Assembly (NCBI RefSeq): GCF_023499255.1
Contig: NZ_CP092183.1
Location: forward strand, 2,301,501 to 2,365,500
Direction of reading: 5' to 3'
Source of the DNA: Couchioplanes caeruleus
Lineage (GTDB): Bacteria; Actinomycetota; Actinomycetes; Mycobacteriales; Micromonosporaceae
DNA length: 64,000 nucleotides
The translations under genes and the position numbers were made by a program. Of this stretch, positions 40,665 through 50,600 are shown piece after piece. Position 1 is the stretch's first letter. Every line of letters begins with the position of its first letter. The notes under the pieces were generated by a model that made no database searches, had not been told where the DNA came from, and worked only from the letters and a program-made list of their open reading frames with translations.

Positions 40665-41930
40665 ATGCAGCGTACGGTGGCGGTGGTGGGCGGGGGCTGT
40701 TCCGGCGTCCTGGTGACGCGGGAGCTCTTGGACAACGGCGAGGACGATGTCGTGCTCGTGGAGCCGGGTGAGCCCGGCGGCGGGGTCGCGTACGGCCTCG
40801 CGCAGCCCTGGCATCTGCTGAACTCGCGGGCCGGGGCGATGAGCGCCGACCCGGACGACCCCGGTCACTTCGCGCGCTGGTCCGGTGCCGCGCCCTCGGA
40901 GTTCCGGCCGCGCAGCGAGTACGGGCGCTACCTGCGTACCGTCCTCGACGCGACCGTGGCCGCCCACCCGGGCCGGTTCCGTCTGCGCCAGGCCCGGGCC
41001 ACACGGGTCTTTCCCGGCGCCGACGGCGGCGCGGTCGTGCTGGACGACGGTACGGCGGTGCGGGCCGACCACGTCGTCCTCGCTGCCGGCGGTCCCGCGC
41101 CGGCCCGGCAGCGGCTCGGGCACCGGAACTACATCGACGACCCGTGGCGCCCCGGGGTGCTGGACGCCCTCCCGCCCGACCGGCCGGTGCTGCTCGTCGG
41201 CACCGGCCTGACCGCGGTCGACGTGGCCTTGACCCTGACCGCGGACGGCCGCCGTACCGCCCCGGTCGTCGCGGTGAGCCGGCGGGGTTTGCTGCCGCTC
41301 ACCCACACGGTCGATGCCGCGCCGCCCGCCGCGCCGGCGCTCGACGACTGTGCCACGCTGCGCGACGTCGTCCGGGTCGTACGGGCCGCCGCCGGCGAGG
41401 CGGGGGACTGGCGTCCGGTGGTGGACGGGACGCGGCCGTACCTGGACCGCCTGTGGACCGCGCTGACCGCCGACGAGCAGGATGCCTTCCTGCGGCACCT
41501 CGCCCGTACGTGGGAATGCCACCGCCACCGCATGGCCCCGGAGGTGGCGGCCCGGGTGGTCGCCCTGCGCGAGGCCGGCCTCCTCGAGATCCGCCGCGGC
41601 GGCGTGGCCGCCTGGCCCGGCCTCGCCGACTACGCGGCCGTGGTCAACTGCGCGGGCCCCGGCCGGCTGCCGGGAAGCGCGGGACCGCTGGTCGGCGGGC
41701 TGCTGGAAGCCGGTCTGGCCACGCCGGGTCCGCACCACCTCGGGCTGGCCATCGACGCCCAGGGCCGGGTGGTCGCGGCGGACGGCCGGGTCCACGATCG
41801 GCTCTGGCTGATCGGCCCGCTCCGGCGGGGTACGCAGTGGGAGACGACCGCGGTACCGGAGATCCGAGCGCAGGCCCGCAGCCTGGCGATCGACCTCCAG
41901 CCGGGCCGGGAACTCGCCCAGGTGGCGTAA
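40665..41930 (+). CDS. FAD/NAD(P)-binding protein (flavoprotein oxidoreductase)
   Basis: A 421-residue flavoprotein of the FAD/NAD(P)-binding 'HI0933/YdhS-like' type. It starts MQRTVAVVGGGCSGVLVTRE with GxGxxG, then VLVEPGEPGGGVAYGLAQPW HLLNS, typical of the FAD-NAD(P) binding domain. LLVGTGLTAVDVALTLTADG is a second Rossmann motif, and VVNCAGPGRLPGSAGPLVGG lies near the end. Enzymes of this family are commonly found beside sulfur-assimilation genes in actinomycetes, and the CCTAT dyad upstream supports membership in this locus. The reaction is unknown. A strong ribosome site fixes the start. Confidence 0.82.
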   Translation: MQRTVAVVGGGCSGVLVTRELLDNGEDDVVLVEPGEPGGGVAYGLAQPWHLLNSRAGAMSADPDDPGHFARWSGAAPSEFRPRSEYGRYLRTVLDATVAAHPGRFRLRQARATRVFPGADGGAVVLDDGTAVRADHVVLAAGGPAPARQRLGHRNYIDDPWRPGVLDALPPDRPVLLVGTGLTAVDVALTLTADGRRTAPVVAVSRRGLLPLTHTVDAAPPAAPALDDCATLRDVVRVVRAAAGEAGDWRPVVDGTRPYLDRLWTALTADEQDAFLRHLARTWECHRHRMAPEVAARVVALREAGLLEIRRGGVAAWPGLADYAAVVNCAGPGRLPGSAGPLVGGLLEAGLATPGPHHLGLAIDAQGRVVAADGRVHDRLWLIGPLRRGTQWETTAVPEIRAQARSLAIDLQPGRELAQVA

Positions 41931-42380
41931 CACTCGACGAGCTTCAACACCTCCGCCCACCCGGGCCGATCCGAGCCGGCCCGGCGCCGACCGGCTTGGG
42001 CGGGGCGTGGGCCGGGCCTGGGCGGGGCCGGTCACCCAGGACCGCCGCACAAAGCGGAGCAGCACCCTGACGGAAGCGGTGCAGCCACCGTGATGGGAAG
42101 CGTCGCGGCCAAGGCGGTGGAAGCGGAGCAGCACCCCGGCGGAAGCGGCAGCGTCTCACCGCGTGGCAAGCGCACCAACCAAGCAATGCGCCTGCCAGGA
42201 GGGGGAGGCCCGTCGGGAGGGAGGCTCCGGGAGGAGGAGACCCGCTGGGAGGGGGCCGCCGGGAGGGGAGGGCCGCCGGGAAGGGGCCGCCGGGAGGGGA
42301 GGGGCGCCGGGAAGGGAGGGGCGCCGGGAAGGGAGGGGAGGGGCGCCGGGAAGGGAGGGGAGGGGCGCCGGGAGGGGGTG
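41931..42380. repeat. Gene-free region with direct repeats and a G-rich array
   Basis: No gene is supported here. A 28-bp direct repeat beginning AAGCGGAGCAGCACCC occurs at 42052-42079 and 42122-42149 with two mismatches. From about 42199 the plus strand becomes G-rich. GGGGCGCCGGGA occurs four times (42301, 42318, 42340, 42362) separated by AGGGAGGGG-type spacers. The array ends exactly at the stop codon of the VWA gene on the minus strand, whose transcript is therefore very C-rich after the coding part. Confidence 0.75.
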
Positions 42381-44117
42381 TCAGCGGGGCGTGGCTGTGC
42401 GCAGGGAAAGGGCCTGGAGGAAGACCGCCTCGATCTGGGCCGGGTCTTCGGCCACGAAGACGCCGCCGCCCGTCACGTCCGTGATCTGTTCCAGGGGCTG
42501 GCGGTCCACCGCGTCGCCGAGGCCGACGATGATGATCTGGACCGGGCGGTCCGCGGATTGCAGGCCCTTGAGCCGGCGGAGCAGGTCGGGCAGGGAGATC
42601 TCTTCGTCGCCGACGCCGTCGGTGAGGACGATGAGGGAGTTGACGCGGCCCGGTTGCCAGCCGTCGCGGAGCTGGCGGTAGCCGTCGACGATCGTGCGGT
42701 AGAGAGCGCCGTCGCCGCCGCTGGGGCGGACGGCACCGAGGGCCGCGGCGACGGAGCCGCGGTTGTCGCGCAGCGGGCCGATGCGGACGAGTTCGCGGTG
42801 GTTGCCGCCGGCGTCGAGGCCCGCCGCGGATATCCAGAGGCCGAGCTGCCAGTCGTCGCCGAAGAGCTTGAGGCCGCCCTTGGCCGCGGAGAGGGCGACC
42901 TGCATGCGGGTGGCGTTGCGGGCCGACGGGACCGGGGTGCTCATGCTCCTGGAGGCGTCCACGACGGCGAGGGCCCGGGCCGGGGCGACCACCGCGGACC
43001 AGGCGGCCAGCGTGCGGTTGATGGCGGCGTCGTCGACCTTCGGGCTCGCGGCGCTGCCGCCGTCGGCCGGGGGCGGGGTCGCCCTCGGCGCTCCGGTGGG
43101 CGTCTGCAGGCCGGTGGGGATGGTGCCGTCGGCCGAGCGCAGGCCCGCGGCGCCGAGCCGGTCGCGGAAGGCGGGGCTCTGCGTGAGGTGCTCGTACAGC
43201 CGGTGGGCGGCGTCCGCGTGGGCCGGGTCGGCGTCGGGGAGCACCGCGAACGGATAGTCCAGCGGCGCCGCCGAGGGCGTCAGGTACAGCGCGGTGAGCG
43301 GTACGGCCGGGTTGTCGGAGTTGTAGGCGATGACGTCGTGCTCCGGCATGACGGCCAGGCCGAGGCTGCCGGCGAGGGTGCCCGGGTCGTCGGACTGCGG
43401 AAGCCGCGCCATGAGGTCCTCGCGCAGCGTGGAGGCATCCGTGGCGAGCGCGCGCAGGACGGCCCCGGCGGCATCGGCGCGCGGCTGCCGGGCCGCGGCG
43501 GCGTTGAGGGCGAGCAGTCCGGACAGGGCGGCGGCGTCCCGGCTCGGGTCGACCGTGCCGGCGCGGACGCTGGTGTCCGTGGTCATCGTCGTGAGCAGGT
43601 CGGTATAGGTCAGCTGCTTGCGGGGCCAGCCGAGGTCCTTGGCGACCGGCTCGGGCATCGCGACGACGACCGGGCTCTGCGCCAGCGAGCCGTCCTCGGT
43701 GAAGGCGAAGGCGGGCGCGGCGGCCCGGAGGCGGAGCAGCCAGGAGGCGGAGTCGGCGACCCACACGTCCGGCACCGCCGCGGCCTGCGCGGTGCCGACG
43801 CCGGCGAGCGTCACCCGTTGCTCCCGGCTCACGGCGGCGGCCACGTCCGGCGCGTTGCGGTCCTGGACGTCGACGGCGACACAGCGGCCCTTGCCGGCCG
43901 TCGTGCGGGCCCATTCGGCCGCGGTCGTGCGCAGCGCGGGGGCGATCTCCTGCGGGGCGGCCACGGTGAGCCGCACCGGGGTCGCGCAGTTCGCGGCGTC
44001 GACCTGGCCGACGCCGGTGCGCACGCCGACGACCACGCCGGCCACGGCCAGCGTGCCGGCCGCGATGGCGGCGAAGCGCGCGGCGGGCTTGAGGTGTCGA
44101 CGATGGCGGCCAGTCAC
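42381..44117 (-). CDS. Substrate-binding and von Willebrand factor A domain protein
   Basis: A 578-residue protein. A basic N-terminus (VTGRHRRHLKPAARF) precedes a membrane or signal segment (AAIAAGTLAVAGVVVGVRTG). A periplasmic-binding-like domain of about 300 residues follows (LTVAAPQEIAPALRTTAAEW, AVPDVWVADSASWLLRL, VMPEHDVIAYNSDN). The C-terminal VWA domain begins ARALAVVDASRSMSTPVPSA with a complete MIDAS DxSxS, then INSLIVLTDGVGDEEISLPD-type text with the conserved Asp and Gly. The combination is a known actinobacterial architecture for cell-surface metal- or ligand-dependent binding. The GTG at 44117 lies six bases after CATGAT. Ligand unknown. Confidence 0.85.
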   Translation of the reverse strand: MTGRHRRHLKPAARFAAIAAGTLAVAGVVVGVRTGVGQVDAANCATPVRLTVAAPQEIAPALRTTAAEWARTTAGKGRCVAVDVQDRNAPDVAAAVSREQRVTLAGVGTAQAAAVPDVWVADSASWLLRLRAAAPAFAFTEDGSLAQSPVVVAMPEPVAKDLGWPRKQLTYTDLLTTMTTDTSVRAGTVDPSRDAAALSGLLALNAAAARQPRADAAGAVLRALATDASTLREDLMARLPQSDDPGTLAGSLGLAVMPEHDVIAYNSDNPAVPLTALYLTPSAAPLDYPFAVLPDADPAHADAAHRLYEHLTQSPAFRDRLGAAGLRSADGTIPTGLQTPTGAPRATPPPADGGSAASPKVDDAAINRTLAAWSAVVAPARALAVVDASRSMSTPVPSARNATRMQVALSAAKGGLKLFGDDWQLGLWISAAGLDAGGNHRELVRIGPLRDNRGSVAAALGAVRPSGGDGALYRTIVDGYRQLRDGWQPGRVNSLIVLTDGVGDEEISLPDLLRRLKGLQSADRPVQIIIVGLGDAVDRQPLEQITDVTGGGVFVAEDPAQIEAVFLQALSLRTATPR

Positions 44118-44333
44118 GCAGCAATCATGGCCGTATCGACCGGCATGCGCCAGTCTCGTCAGCAACCGGTACGAATTCATCGTCCCGTCATCCCGGCTGA
44201 GTGATAGCCCGGTGTTATGCATGCGGCATTTGCCCAGCTCACCCCCATCTTGATCACCTTCTAGGCAACCGTACGCAAGGAGTCGGGAGCCTTGAGTTGT
44301 CATCGATTGTTCTCAATACTTCGGATGGCACTC

Positions 44334-44357
44334 GGTACGCCGGGCTCCCGGCGTACC
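44334..44357 (+). promoter_or_regulatory. Hairpin in the 5' region of the serine protease gene
   Basis: GGTACGCCGGG and CCCGGCGTACC form an 11-bp perfect dyad around CT, 13 bases before the GGAGG at 44371-44375. It may stabilise the mRNA or be an operator. Confidence 0.45.
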
Positions 44358-44380
44358 CCCATCCCCCACCGGAGGCCCCC

Positions 44381-45424
44381 GTGCGTAACCCCGGCTCCAA
44401 GCTCGGCCGACCGATCGTCGGCCTGGCCGCCGCCCTGCTGCTGGGCAGCGCGTTCGCGTCACCCGCGTCCGCCGCCCCGACCGGCCCCGCCGCCGACCCG
44501 TCCTTCGCCCCCTCCGCGCTGGCGTCCACCCTCGACGCCCGGCTCGGTGACCGGACCGCCGGCTCGTACGTCGACAGCAGCGGCAAGCTCGTCGTCAACG
44601 TGACCGACGCCGCCACCGCCCAGTCCGTGACCGCCGCGGGCGCCACGCCCCGGTACGTCCAGCGCAGCGGTGCCGCGCTGGCCGCCGCCGACGCCACGCT
44701 CAAGTCGACGCTCAAGACCCCGGGCACGACGTTCGCCGTCGACCCGGTGAGCAACCAGATCCTCGTCACCGCCGACAGCACGGTGACCGGCGCGAAGCTG
44801 GCCGCGGTGAAGGCGATCGTCGCCAAGCTGGGCGACAAGGCCCGCTTCGAGTCCGTACCCGGCACGCTGAGCACCCGCATCTCGGGCGGCGACGCGATCT
44901 ACACCGGTGGGGCCCGCTGCTCGCTCGGCTTCAACGTCCGCAGCGGCAGCACGTACTACTTCCTGACCGCCGGGCACTGCACCAACATCGGCAGCACCTG
45001 GAACAACGGCTCCACGACGCTGGGCACCCGGGCCGGCACCAGCTTCCCGGGCAACGACTACGGCATCGTGCGCTACACCACGTCGAGCGTCTCGATCAGC
45101 GGCAGCGTGGGCGGCCAGGACATCACCTCCGCCGGTACGCCGGCGGTCAACTCCACCGTCTACCGCCGCGGCAGCACCACCGGCACCCACTCCGGCCGGG
45201 TCACCGCGCTCAACGCGACGGTGAACTACGCCGAGGGCTCGGTCTCCGGTCTGATCCGCACCACGGTCTGCGCCGAGCCGGGCGACTCCGGCGGCTCGCT
45301 GTACTCCGGCACCACCGCCCTGGGTTTGACCTCCGGCGGCAGCGGTAACTGCTCCTCGGGGGGCACCACCTACTTCCAGCCGGTGGTGGAGCCGCTGAGC
45401 GTGTACGGCGTCTCGGTGTTCTAA
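44381..45424 (+). CDS. Secreted streptogrisin-type S1E serine protease
   Basis: A 347-residue exported chymotrypsin-fold protease. The signal peptide ([20 protein letters not shown], cleaved near ASA-A at ~32) is followed by an alpha-lytic-protease-type propeptide of about 120 residues. The mature enzyme begins near [11 protein letters not shown]. The triad is His199 (FLTAGHC), Asp226 (NDYGIVRY) and Ser303 (GDSGGSL), with the disulfide cysteines of the family around GGARCSLGF and GHC. The closing [13 protein letters not shown] is typical of streptogrisins. GGAGG six bases before the GTG fixes the start; the longer reading from 44201 has no such signal. It digests extracellular protein. Confidence 0.96.
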   Translation: MRNPGSKLGRPIVGLAAALLLGSAFASPASAAPTGPAADPSFAPSALASTLDARLGDRTAGSYVDSSGKLVVNVTDAATAQSVTAAGATPRYVQRSGAALAAADATLKSTLKTPGTTFAVDPVSNQILVTADSTVTGAKLAAVKAIVAKLGDKARFESVPGTLSTRISGGDAIYTGGARCSLGFNVRSGSTYYFLTAGHCTNIGSTWNNGSTTLGTRAGTSFPGNDYGIVRYTTSSVSISGSVGGQDITSAGTPAVNSTVYRRGSTTGTHSGRVTALNATVNYAEGSVSGLIRTTVCAEPGDSGGSLYSGTTALGLTSGGSGNCSSGGTTYFQPVVEPLSVYGVSVF

Positions 45425-45440
45425 AGACCATCCTCCACCA

Positions 45441-45475
45441 CAGAAAGGCCCCGGCCGCCCGCCGGGGCCTTTCTG
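45441..45475 (+). terminator. Strong terminator after the serine protease
   Basis: CAGAAAGGCCCCGGC and GCCGGGGCCTTTCTG form a perfect 15-bp stem with a five-base loop, 16 bases after the stop codon. Confidence 0.85.
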
Positions 45476-45483
45476 CCGTATCG

Positions 45484-46701
45484 GTGCAAGAAGTCGACAT
45501 CCGTCTATTCAGCGAGAAGAATGGCGTGATGCCCGCTGAGACCCCCGTCGAGTCGCACCGCAAGATCGCGCGTGGCGAGCTCGCCCCCGGATGCCCCGTC
45601 CAGGCCGACGCCGACGGTGTCTGGCACGTGCAGGACTTCGCCACCGCGCGGGCCATGCTGCGCAGCACCGAGACCCGCCAGGCCGGCTTCGGCGCCGAGA
45701 ACGCCACGAAACTCGAGGGCCGGATGCGCATGCCCGTGCTGTACCGGGACGGGCCGGAGCATCGCGAGCACCGGCGGCAGACGGCGAAGTACTTCACGCC
45801 GCGGCGCGTCGACACCGCGTACCGGTCCCTGATGGAGCGTCTCGCCGACGAGCAGTGCGCGGTGCTGCGGCGGCGGGGAGAGGCGGACCTGTCGCAGTTG
45901 TCCTTCGCGCTGGCCGTCGCGGTCGCGGGCGAGGTCATCGGCCTCACCGAGAGCGGCCGGGGCATGGCCCGCCGGCTCGACCGCTTCTTCGAGGAGAAGG
46001 CCGCGGCCAACCGGCTGGTGGCGCTCTGGAAAGAGGTGCGGTCCAACGCCAACATGGCGCTGTTCTACTGGCTGGACGTGCGCCCGGCGATCCGGGCGCG
46101 CCGCCGGGAACGCCGCGACGACCTGATCTCGCACCTGCTGGGCGAGGGCTGCAGCAACGGCGAGATCCTCGGCGAGTGCGTCACCTTCGCCGCGGCCGGC
46201 ATGGTGACGACCCGCGAGTTCATCACGCTGGTCGCCTGGCACCTGTTCACCGACGACGAGCTGCGGGCCGCGTACGCCGACGGCGACGAGAAGCAGCGGG
46301 TCGCCATCCTGCACGAGATCCTGCGCCTGGAGCCGGTCGTGGCCAACCTGGCCCGCCGCGCCACCGCCGACCTCCCCGTGCCGGGCGCCGTCATCCCGGC
46401 CGGCGCCCGCATCGACATCGGCGTGGCGGCCGCCAACATGGACCCCGGCGCGGTCGGCGCCGACGCCGGTCAGGTCTGCCCGGCCCGGCCGCTGGCCGAC
46501 GGCGTGGCCGATGCCGGGCTGTCCTTCGGCGACGGCCCGCACCGCTGCCCGGGGGCGTACATCGCGATCCAGGAGACCGACATCTTCCTGCGCAAGCTCT
46601 TCGCGGAGCCGGGCCTGCGGATGGTCACTCCGCCGATGGTCGGCATCCGCGCCGAGATCGCCTCGTACGAGCTGACGAAGATGCGCCTGGCCGTCCGGTG
46701 A
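45484..46701 (+). CDS. Cytochrome P450
   Basis: A 405-residue P450. The I helix holds ECVTFAAAGMVTTREFITLV, the ExxR motif is HEILRLEP, and the heme loop is FGDGPHRCPGAYIAIQE with the axial Cys at about 355. A bacterial class I enzyme of this size needs a ferredoxin and reductase; neither is encoded nearby. The start is uncertain: the GTG at 45484 lies 9 bases after the preceding terminator stem, and an ATG at 45529 is in frame, giving 390 residues. There are no other biosynthetic genes around, so the substrate cannot be guessed. It is convergent with the beta-lactamase gene, with stops six bases apart. Confidence 0.93.
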   Translation: MQEVDIRLFSEKNGVMPAETPVESHRKIARGELAPGCPVQADADGVWHVQDFATARAMLRSTETRQAGFGAENATKLEGRMRMPVLYRDGPEHREHRRQTAKYFTPRRVDTAYRSLMERLADEQCAVLRRRGEADLSQLSFALAVAVAGEVIGLTESGRGMARRLDRFFEEKAAANRLVALWKEVRSNANMALFYWLDVRPAIRARRRERRDDLISHLLGEGCSNGEILGECVTFAAAGMVTTREFITLVAWHLFTDDELRAAYADGDEKQRVAILHEILRLEPVVANLARRATADLPVPGAVIPAGARIDIGVAAANMDPGAVGADAGQVCPARPLADGVADAGLSFGDGPHRCPGAYIAIQETDIFLRKLFAEPGLRMVTPPMVGIRAEIASYELTKMRLAVR

Positions 46702-46707
46702 GCCCGG

Positions 46708-47583
46708 TCAGAGCCGTCCGAGCGAGCGCGCGAGGACGGTCGCCGTCTCCGCGATCAACGCGTTCTCGTATGTGGCGTCCGCCGCCGGCCTGGTGGTGTA
46801 GACGGCCATGACCAGCGGCGCGCCGGTCGGCGGCTGGACGAGCGCCAGGTCGTTCGCCGGACCGTACGCGTCACCCGACCCGGTCTTGTCCCCGATCGTC
46901 CAGTCCGCGGGCAGGCCGGCGCGGATGCGCCGGCCACCGGTGGTGTTGGCGCGCAACCAGGCGACCAGCTGCGCCCGGTCCCCGGGGTGCAGCGCGCAGC
47001 CGAGGGTGAGCGCCCGCAGATCCCGTCCCGCGGCTTCCGGCGTGGTGGTGTCGCGGACCTCGGCGAGCGACCAGAGGTTGAGGTCGGTCTCGTACCGGTC
47101 CAGGCGGGTGACCCGGTCGCCGAGGCCGCGGACGTAGCGGGTGACCCCGTCGGGCCCGCCGATGCGGTCGAGGATCAGGTTGCCCGCGGTGTTGTCGCTG
47201 TAGGTGATCGCCGCCCGGCACAGCTCGGCGACGGTCATGCCGTCCTCGACGTGCTGCTCGGTGATCGGCGAGTAGGAGACGAGGTCGCCGGCGGTGTAGT
47301 GGATGACCCGGTCCATCAGGCCGGGCTCGCAGTGCCGGGCCCGGTCGAGCACCGCCGCCGAGGCGAACACCTTGAACGTGGACAGCAGCGGGAAGAGTTC
47401 GTCCGCGCGGTGCCGCACGACCCGGCCGTTGCCGGTGTCGAGGGCGTACGCGCCGATCCGCGCCGCGTACTCGCGTTCCAGCTCGGACAGTCCGGAGGTG
47501 GCGTTCGCGGCGCCCGGGAGAAGCAGCAGGGCGGCGGCCGAGGCGCCACCGGTGATCAGCGTTCGCCGGGTGAGAGATGCCAT
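46708..47583 (-). CDS. TAT-exported class A beta-lactamase
   Basis: A 291-residue class A serine beta-lactamase. The signal carries a twin arginine (LTRRTLITGG) and a hydrophobic core, suggesting Tat export. The nucleophile motif is Ser68-Thr-Phe-Lys71 (STFK). The SDN loop is at 129-131 and the omega-loop ExxLN at 165-169 (ETDLN). The KTG motif is at 233-235. All catalytic elements are intact, so penicillin hydrolysis is plausible. The ATG sits seven bases after CAGGGT. It is a housekeeping-type lactamase of a soil actinomycete rather than a transferred one: base composition and neighbours are ordinary. Confidence 0.95.
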   Translation of the reverse strand: MASLTRRTLITGGASAAALLLLPGAANATSGLSELEREYAARIGAYALDTGNGRVVRHRADELFPLLSTFKVFASAAVLDRARHCEPGLMDRVIHYTAGDLVSYSPITEQHVEDGMTVAELCRAAITYSDNTAGNLILDRIGGPDGVTRYVRGLGDRVTRLDRYETDLNLWSLAEVRDTTTPEAAGRDLRALTLGCALHPGDRAQLVAWLRANTTGGRRIRAGLPADWTIGDKTGSGDAYGPANDLALVQPPTGAPLVMAVYTTRPAADATYENALIAETATVLARSLGRL

Positions 47584-47666
47584 GGGCCCGACCCTGCCGG
47601 TTTGTCCGTCAAGTGCATGTGAAACGGCGGCCCCCCGGGTACGGAGGGCCGCCGTCGGCGGAACTG

Positions 47667-50600
47667 TCAGGCCGTGGCCCAGAGCGCGGGCACGTTCGGC
47701 GGTTCCCAGCCCGCGAGCGACGTGTGCGCCTGCAGGCAGCGGTACCGCACGCCGTTGTAGGTGACGACCGCGCCGACCGCGTACGCCGTCCCCGGTGCCC
47801 ACGCCGTGCCGCTGGGTGCGGTGGTGGTGGGCGGCGGAGTGGTCGGGCTGGTCGTCGGCGGGGTCGTGGCGGGCGGCTGCGTGGTGCCGGTGCAGGCGCC
47901 GTACACCTTGAACTCCCACAGCGAGTAGCCGTAAGGCGTGCCGCGTTCGGTCCCGTTCACCCGCACGTACCGGGCAGTGCCCGAAACCGCGACGGTACGG
48001 ACACCCGCCGCGCCGTCGGTCACCGTGGCCGCCGTGGTCCAGGTGGTGCCGTTCGTGCTGGTCTGGATCTGGTACGTCTTGCCGTACGCGGCCTCCCAGT
48101 TCAGTTCCACCCGCCCGAGCGCCTGGGCGGAGCCGAGGTCGACCTGCAGCCACTGCGGGTCGGCGAAGGCGCTGGACCAGCGGGTGGCGGTGTCCCCGTC
48201 GACGGCGAGGTTCGCCGGGTAGCCGGCCTCGACGCTGGACGAGGTGGCCGGCTTGCCCTGGGAGAGCAGCGGGCCGGTCGTGCAGGCGGGCGGAGTCGTC
48301 GGCGGAGTCGTCGGCGGGGTGGTCGGCGGGGTCGTGCCGACACCGCCGCCGGTCGCGTTGCCGCCGCTCCACGAGACAGCCCCGGTCGCCACGGTCTTGC
48401 CGGCCGGGACGTTGACCATACGGCCGTCCGAGAACGTCACGGTGAGGGCGGCGTTGGTGATGTTCGACGCGACGTACGTCTTGGCGCCGTTCTTGGCGAA
48501 CACCTTGGCGAGCGGGTGGTTCGCCGTCACGCCGGTGTCCACCTGGCCGAGCGCGGCGAGGTTGCGGATCCAGTGGAAGGTGTGCGCCTTGCTCTCGCCC
48601 TCCTCGGACGTGTACGAGCTGTTAGCGCGGAACTTCGCCAGGGCGGCGTCGGGGTCGCCCAGGGCCAGGTACTGCCAGAGCATGTCGCGCCAGACGGTCG
48701 GCTCGCCGCCGTTGTTGCGGACCAGTTCGGCGTACGTGTCGCGGACGGACTGCGGGTAGTCGCCGAGGTAGAGCTGGCCGCCGGTCATCGGCAGCATGTT
48801 GATGCCGACCACCATCGCGTGCTCGCCGGAGAACCAGGTCGCGTACGCGCCACCGGAGCCCCACACGATCGCGCTGTAGTTGTGCCCCCAGGTCGACGGG
48901 AAGTTCTCGTTGCGCACGTCGAACCAGTACTCGTTGATCGCCGCCGCCTGCGTGGTGTGCAGCCAGATGCCGGCGTCGCGGACCGCGGAGTTGCCGGTGG
49001 CCTGACCCCACTGGATGAGCGCGTTGGCGAAGTTCTGGCCCTCCGACGAGGACTCCTGGTTGTTGCCCGCCCCGAACGCCCCGTGCCCGGAGGCCCAGTC
49101 ATGGCCCTCGTAGATGTCGAAGTCGCGCAGGTACGGGAACCGCGTGTCGCTGCGGTCGTAGTTGTTGGCGTCGGGGATGAGCAGGTCGACCATGCCGCCG
49201 TACCGGCCGGTGGCGGCCCACGCCGGGTCGAACTTCGCCAGGGTCGCCGCGGCCGCCACGAAGTAGCCGTAGTGGAAGTGGTGGTCGTTCAGGTCCTCGT
49301 CCGAGGCGTACGACGCGGGGTAGCCGATCAGCGTGCCCCAGTTCTTGTCGTAGTAGAACAGCCGCGACGTCTTGCCGGAGGAGGCGGTGAACCAGTCGGT
49401 GAGCCGGGTCCGGATGACGGTGAGCGCCGAGTCCCGTACGGACGTGAGGTTCAGCTGGTCGGCGATCTCCGCGATCCGGGCGGCCCGCCCGAGGCCCTTG
49501 CCCGTCCAGTACGTGTCGTCGCCGCGGAAGTCCGCCGGGTTGGTGAGCTCGTTGTTGAGGAACGTCGTGATCTGGGTGAGGTCCGCGCCACTGGAGTCGG
49601 CGACCGCGGGGATCTCCGGCAGCACGCCCGTGTACTTCATCGAGGTGCTGAACGACGTACCCGTGACGATCTTCATGGCCCCGCGGGGCGACACGTACGT
49701 GCGGGACAGCGGGCTGGCGCCGGTGAGGTAGCGCCACTGGTGCGGGTAGAGCGCGATGACCGTGCCCGACCCGCTGCCCTCCCGCGCGGTGGTGGTGAAC
49801 GAGTACGTCGTGTTCACCGTGCCCGCCGCCTGGTTGTACGTGTACGCGAGCCGGGTGCCGGTGACGTGGTTGTGCGCGTACTGGCCGAAGGTGTCGGCGA
49901 GGGTGACCTTGTCGGCCGTGCTCGCGCTCGACAGGGTCGGCAGGACGGCCACGGAGAAGTAGCCCTTGCCGGCGAGCGAGGAGCGGATCGTGCTGCCGCT
50001 GACCGTCCACGTCGAGCCGGCCGGCCCGTACGCGACGAAGTCGTGGCCGCCGATCGAGAAGCCGATCCGGTTGCCGCTGTTCTGCCACGCGGTCGGCGGC
50101 CCGGTGATCGTCAGCAGCGCGTCACCGCCGGTGATCTGGTAGTACGACATCGGCAGGCCGTGGCCGATCGTCGCCTTCATCGTGCGCGCGCCGTCGCTCC
50201 AGGACGGGGTGACGGTCCAGTCGCTCCACCCGTCGACGAGCGCCTGCGACGCGTTGAGCCCGGCCACGCCGACGACGACGTGCTGCGCGTACGGGTAGTG
50301 GAATTCGCCCAGGCCGGTGCCGCTGCCGCTGATCGCGGGGTCGGTCTGGTACGACAGCCCGAGCCCGCTCGCCACCGGCCGGTACGCGGCCGGCCCGGCG
50401 AACAGGGGCTGGGAGAAGTTGCAGTCGTCGCCCTTCTTGAACAGCAGCGACGACCACCAGTCGTTGGTGGGCACCGGGCCGGCGGGCGCGTTCGCGGTCA
50501 GGTACTGCCGCGGGTTGGTCGACATCGAGCCGCAGCCGCTGGGCAGCTTGGCCCCGGCCGGGAGGGACTCGGTGTAGCTGCCGGCGCCGATGGTGGCGGC

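Noticed and set aside
39803..40771. Possible repeat-rich protein of ~320 residues
   Set aside because: All three frames on both strands stay open over the GC repeat and give Ala/Pro/Arg/Cys runs; no ribosome site or domain, so non-coding repeat is more likely.
45484..47583. P450 and beta-lactamase as part of an antibiotic gene cluster
   Set aside because: No synthase, ferredoxin, regulator or transporter accompanies them, and the two genes are convergent with ordinary composition.
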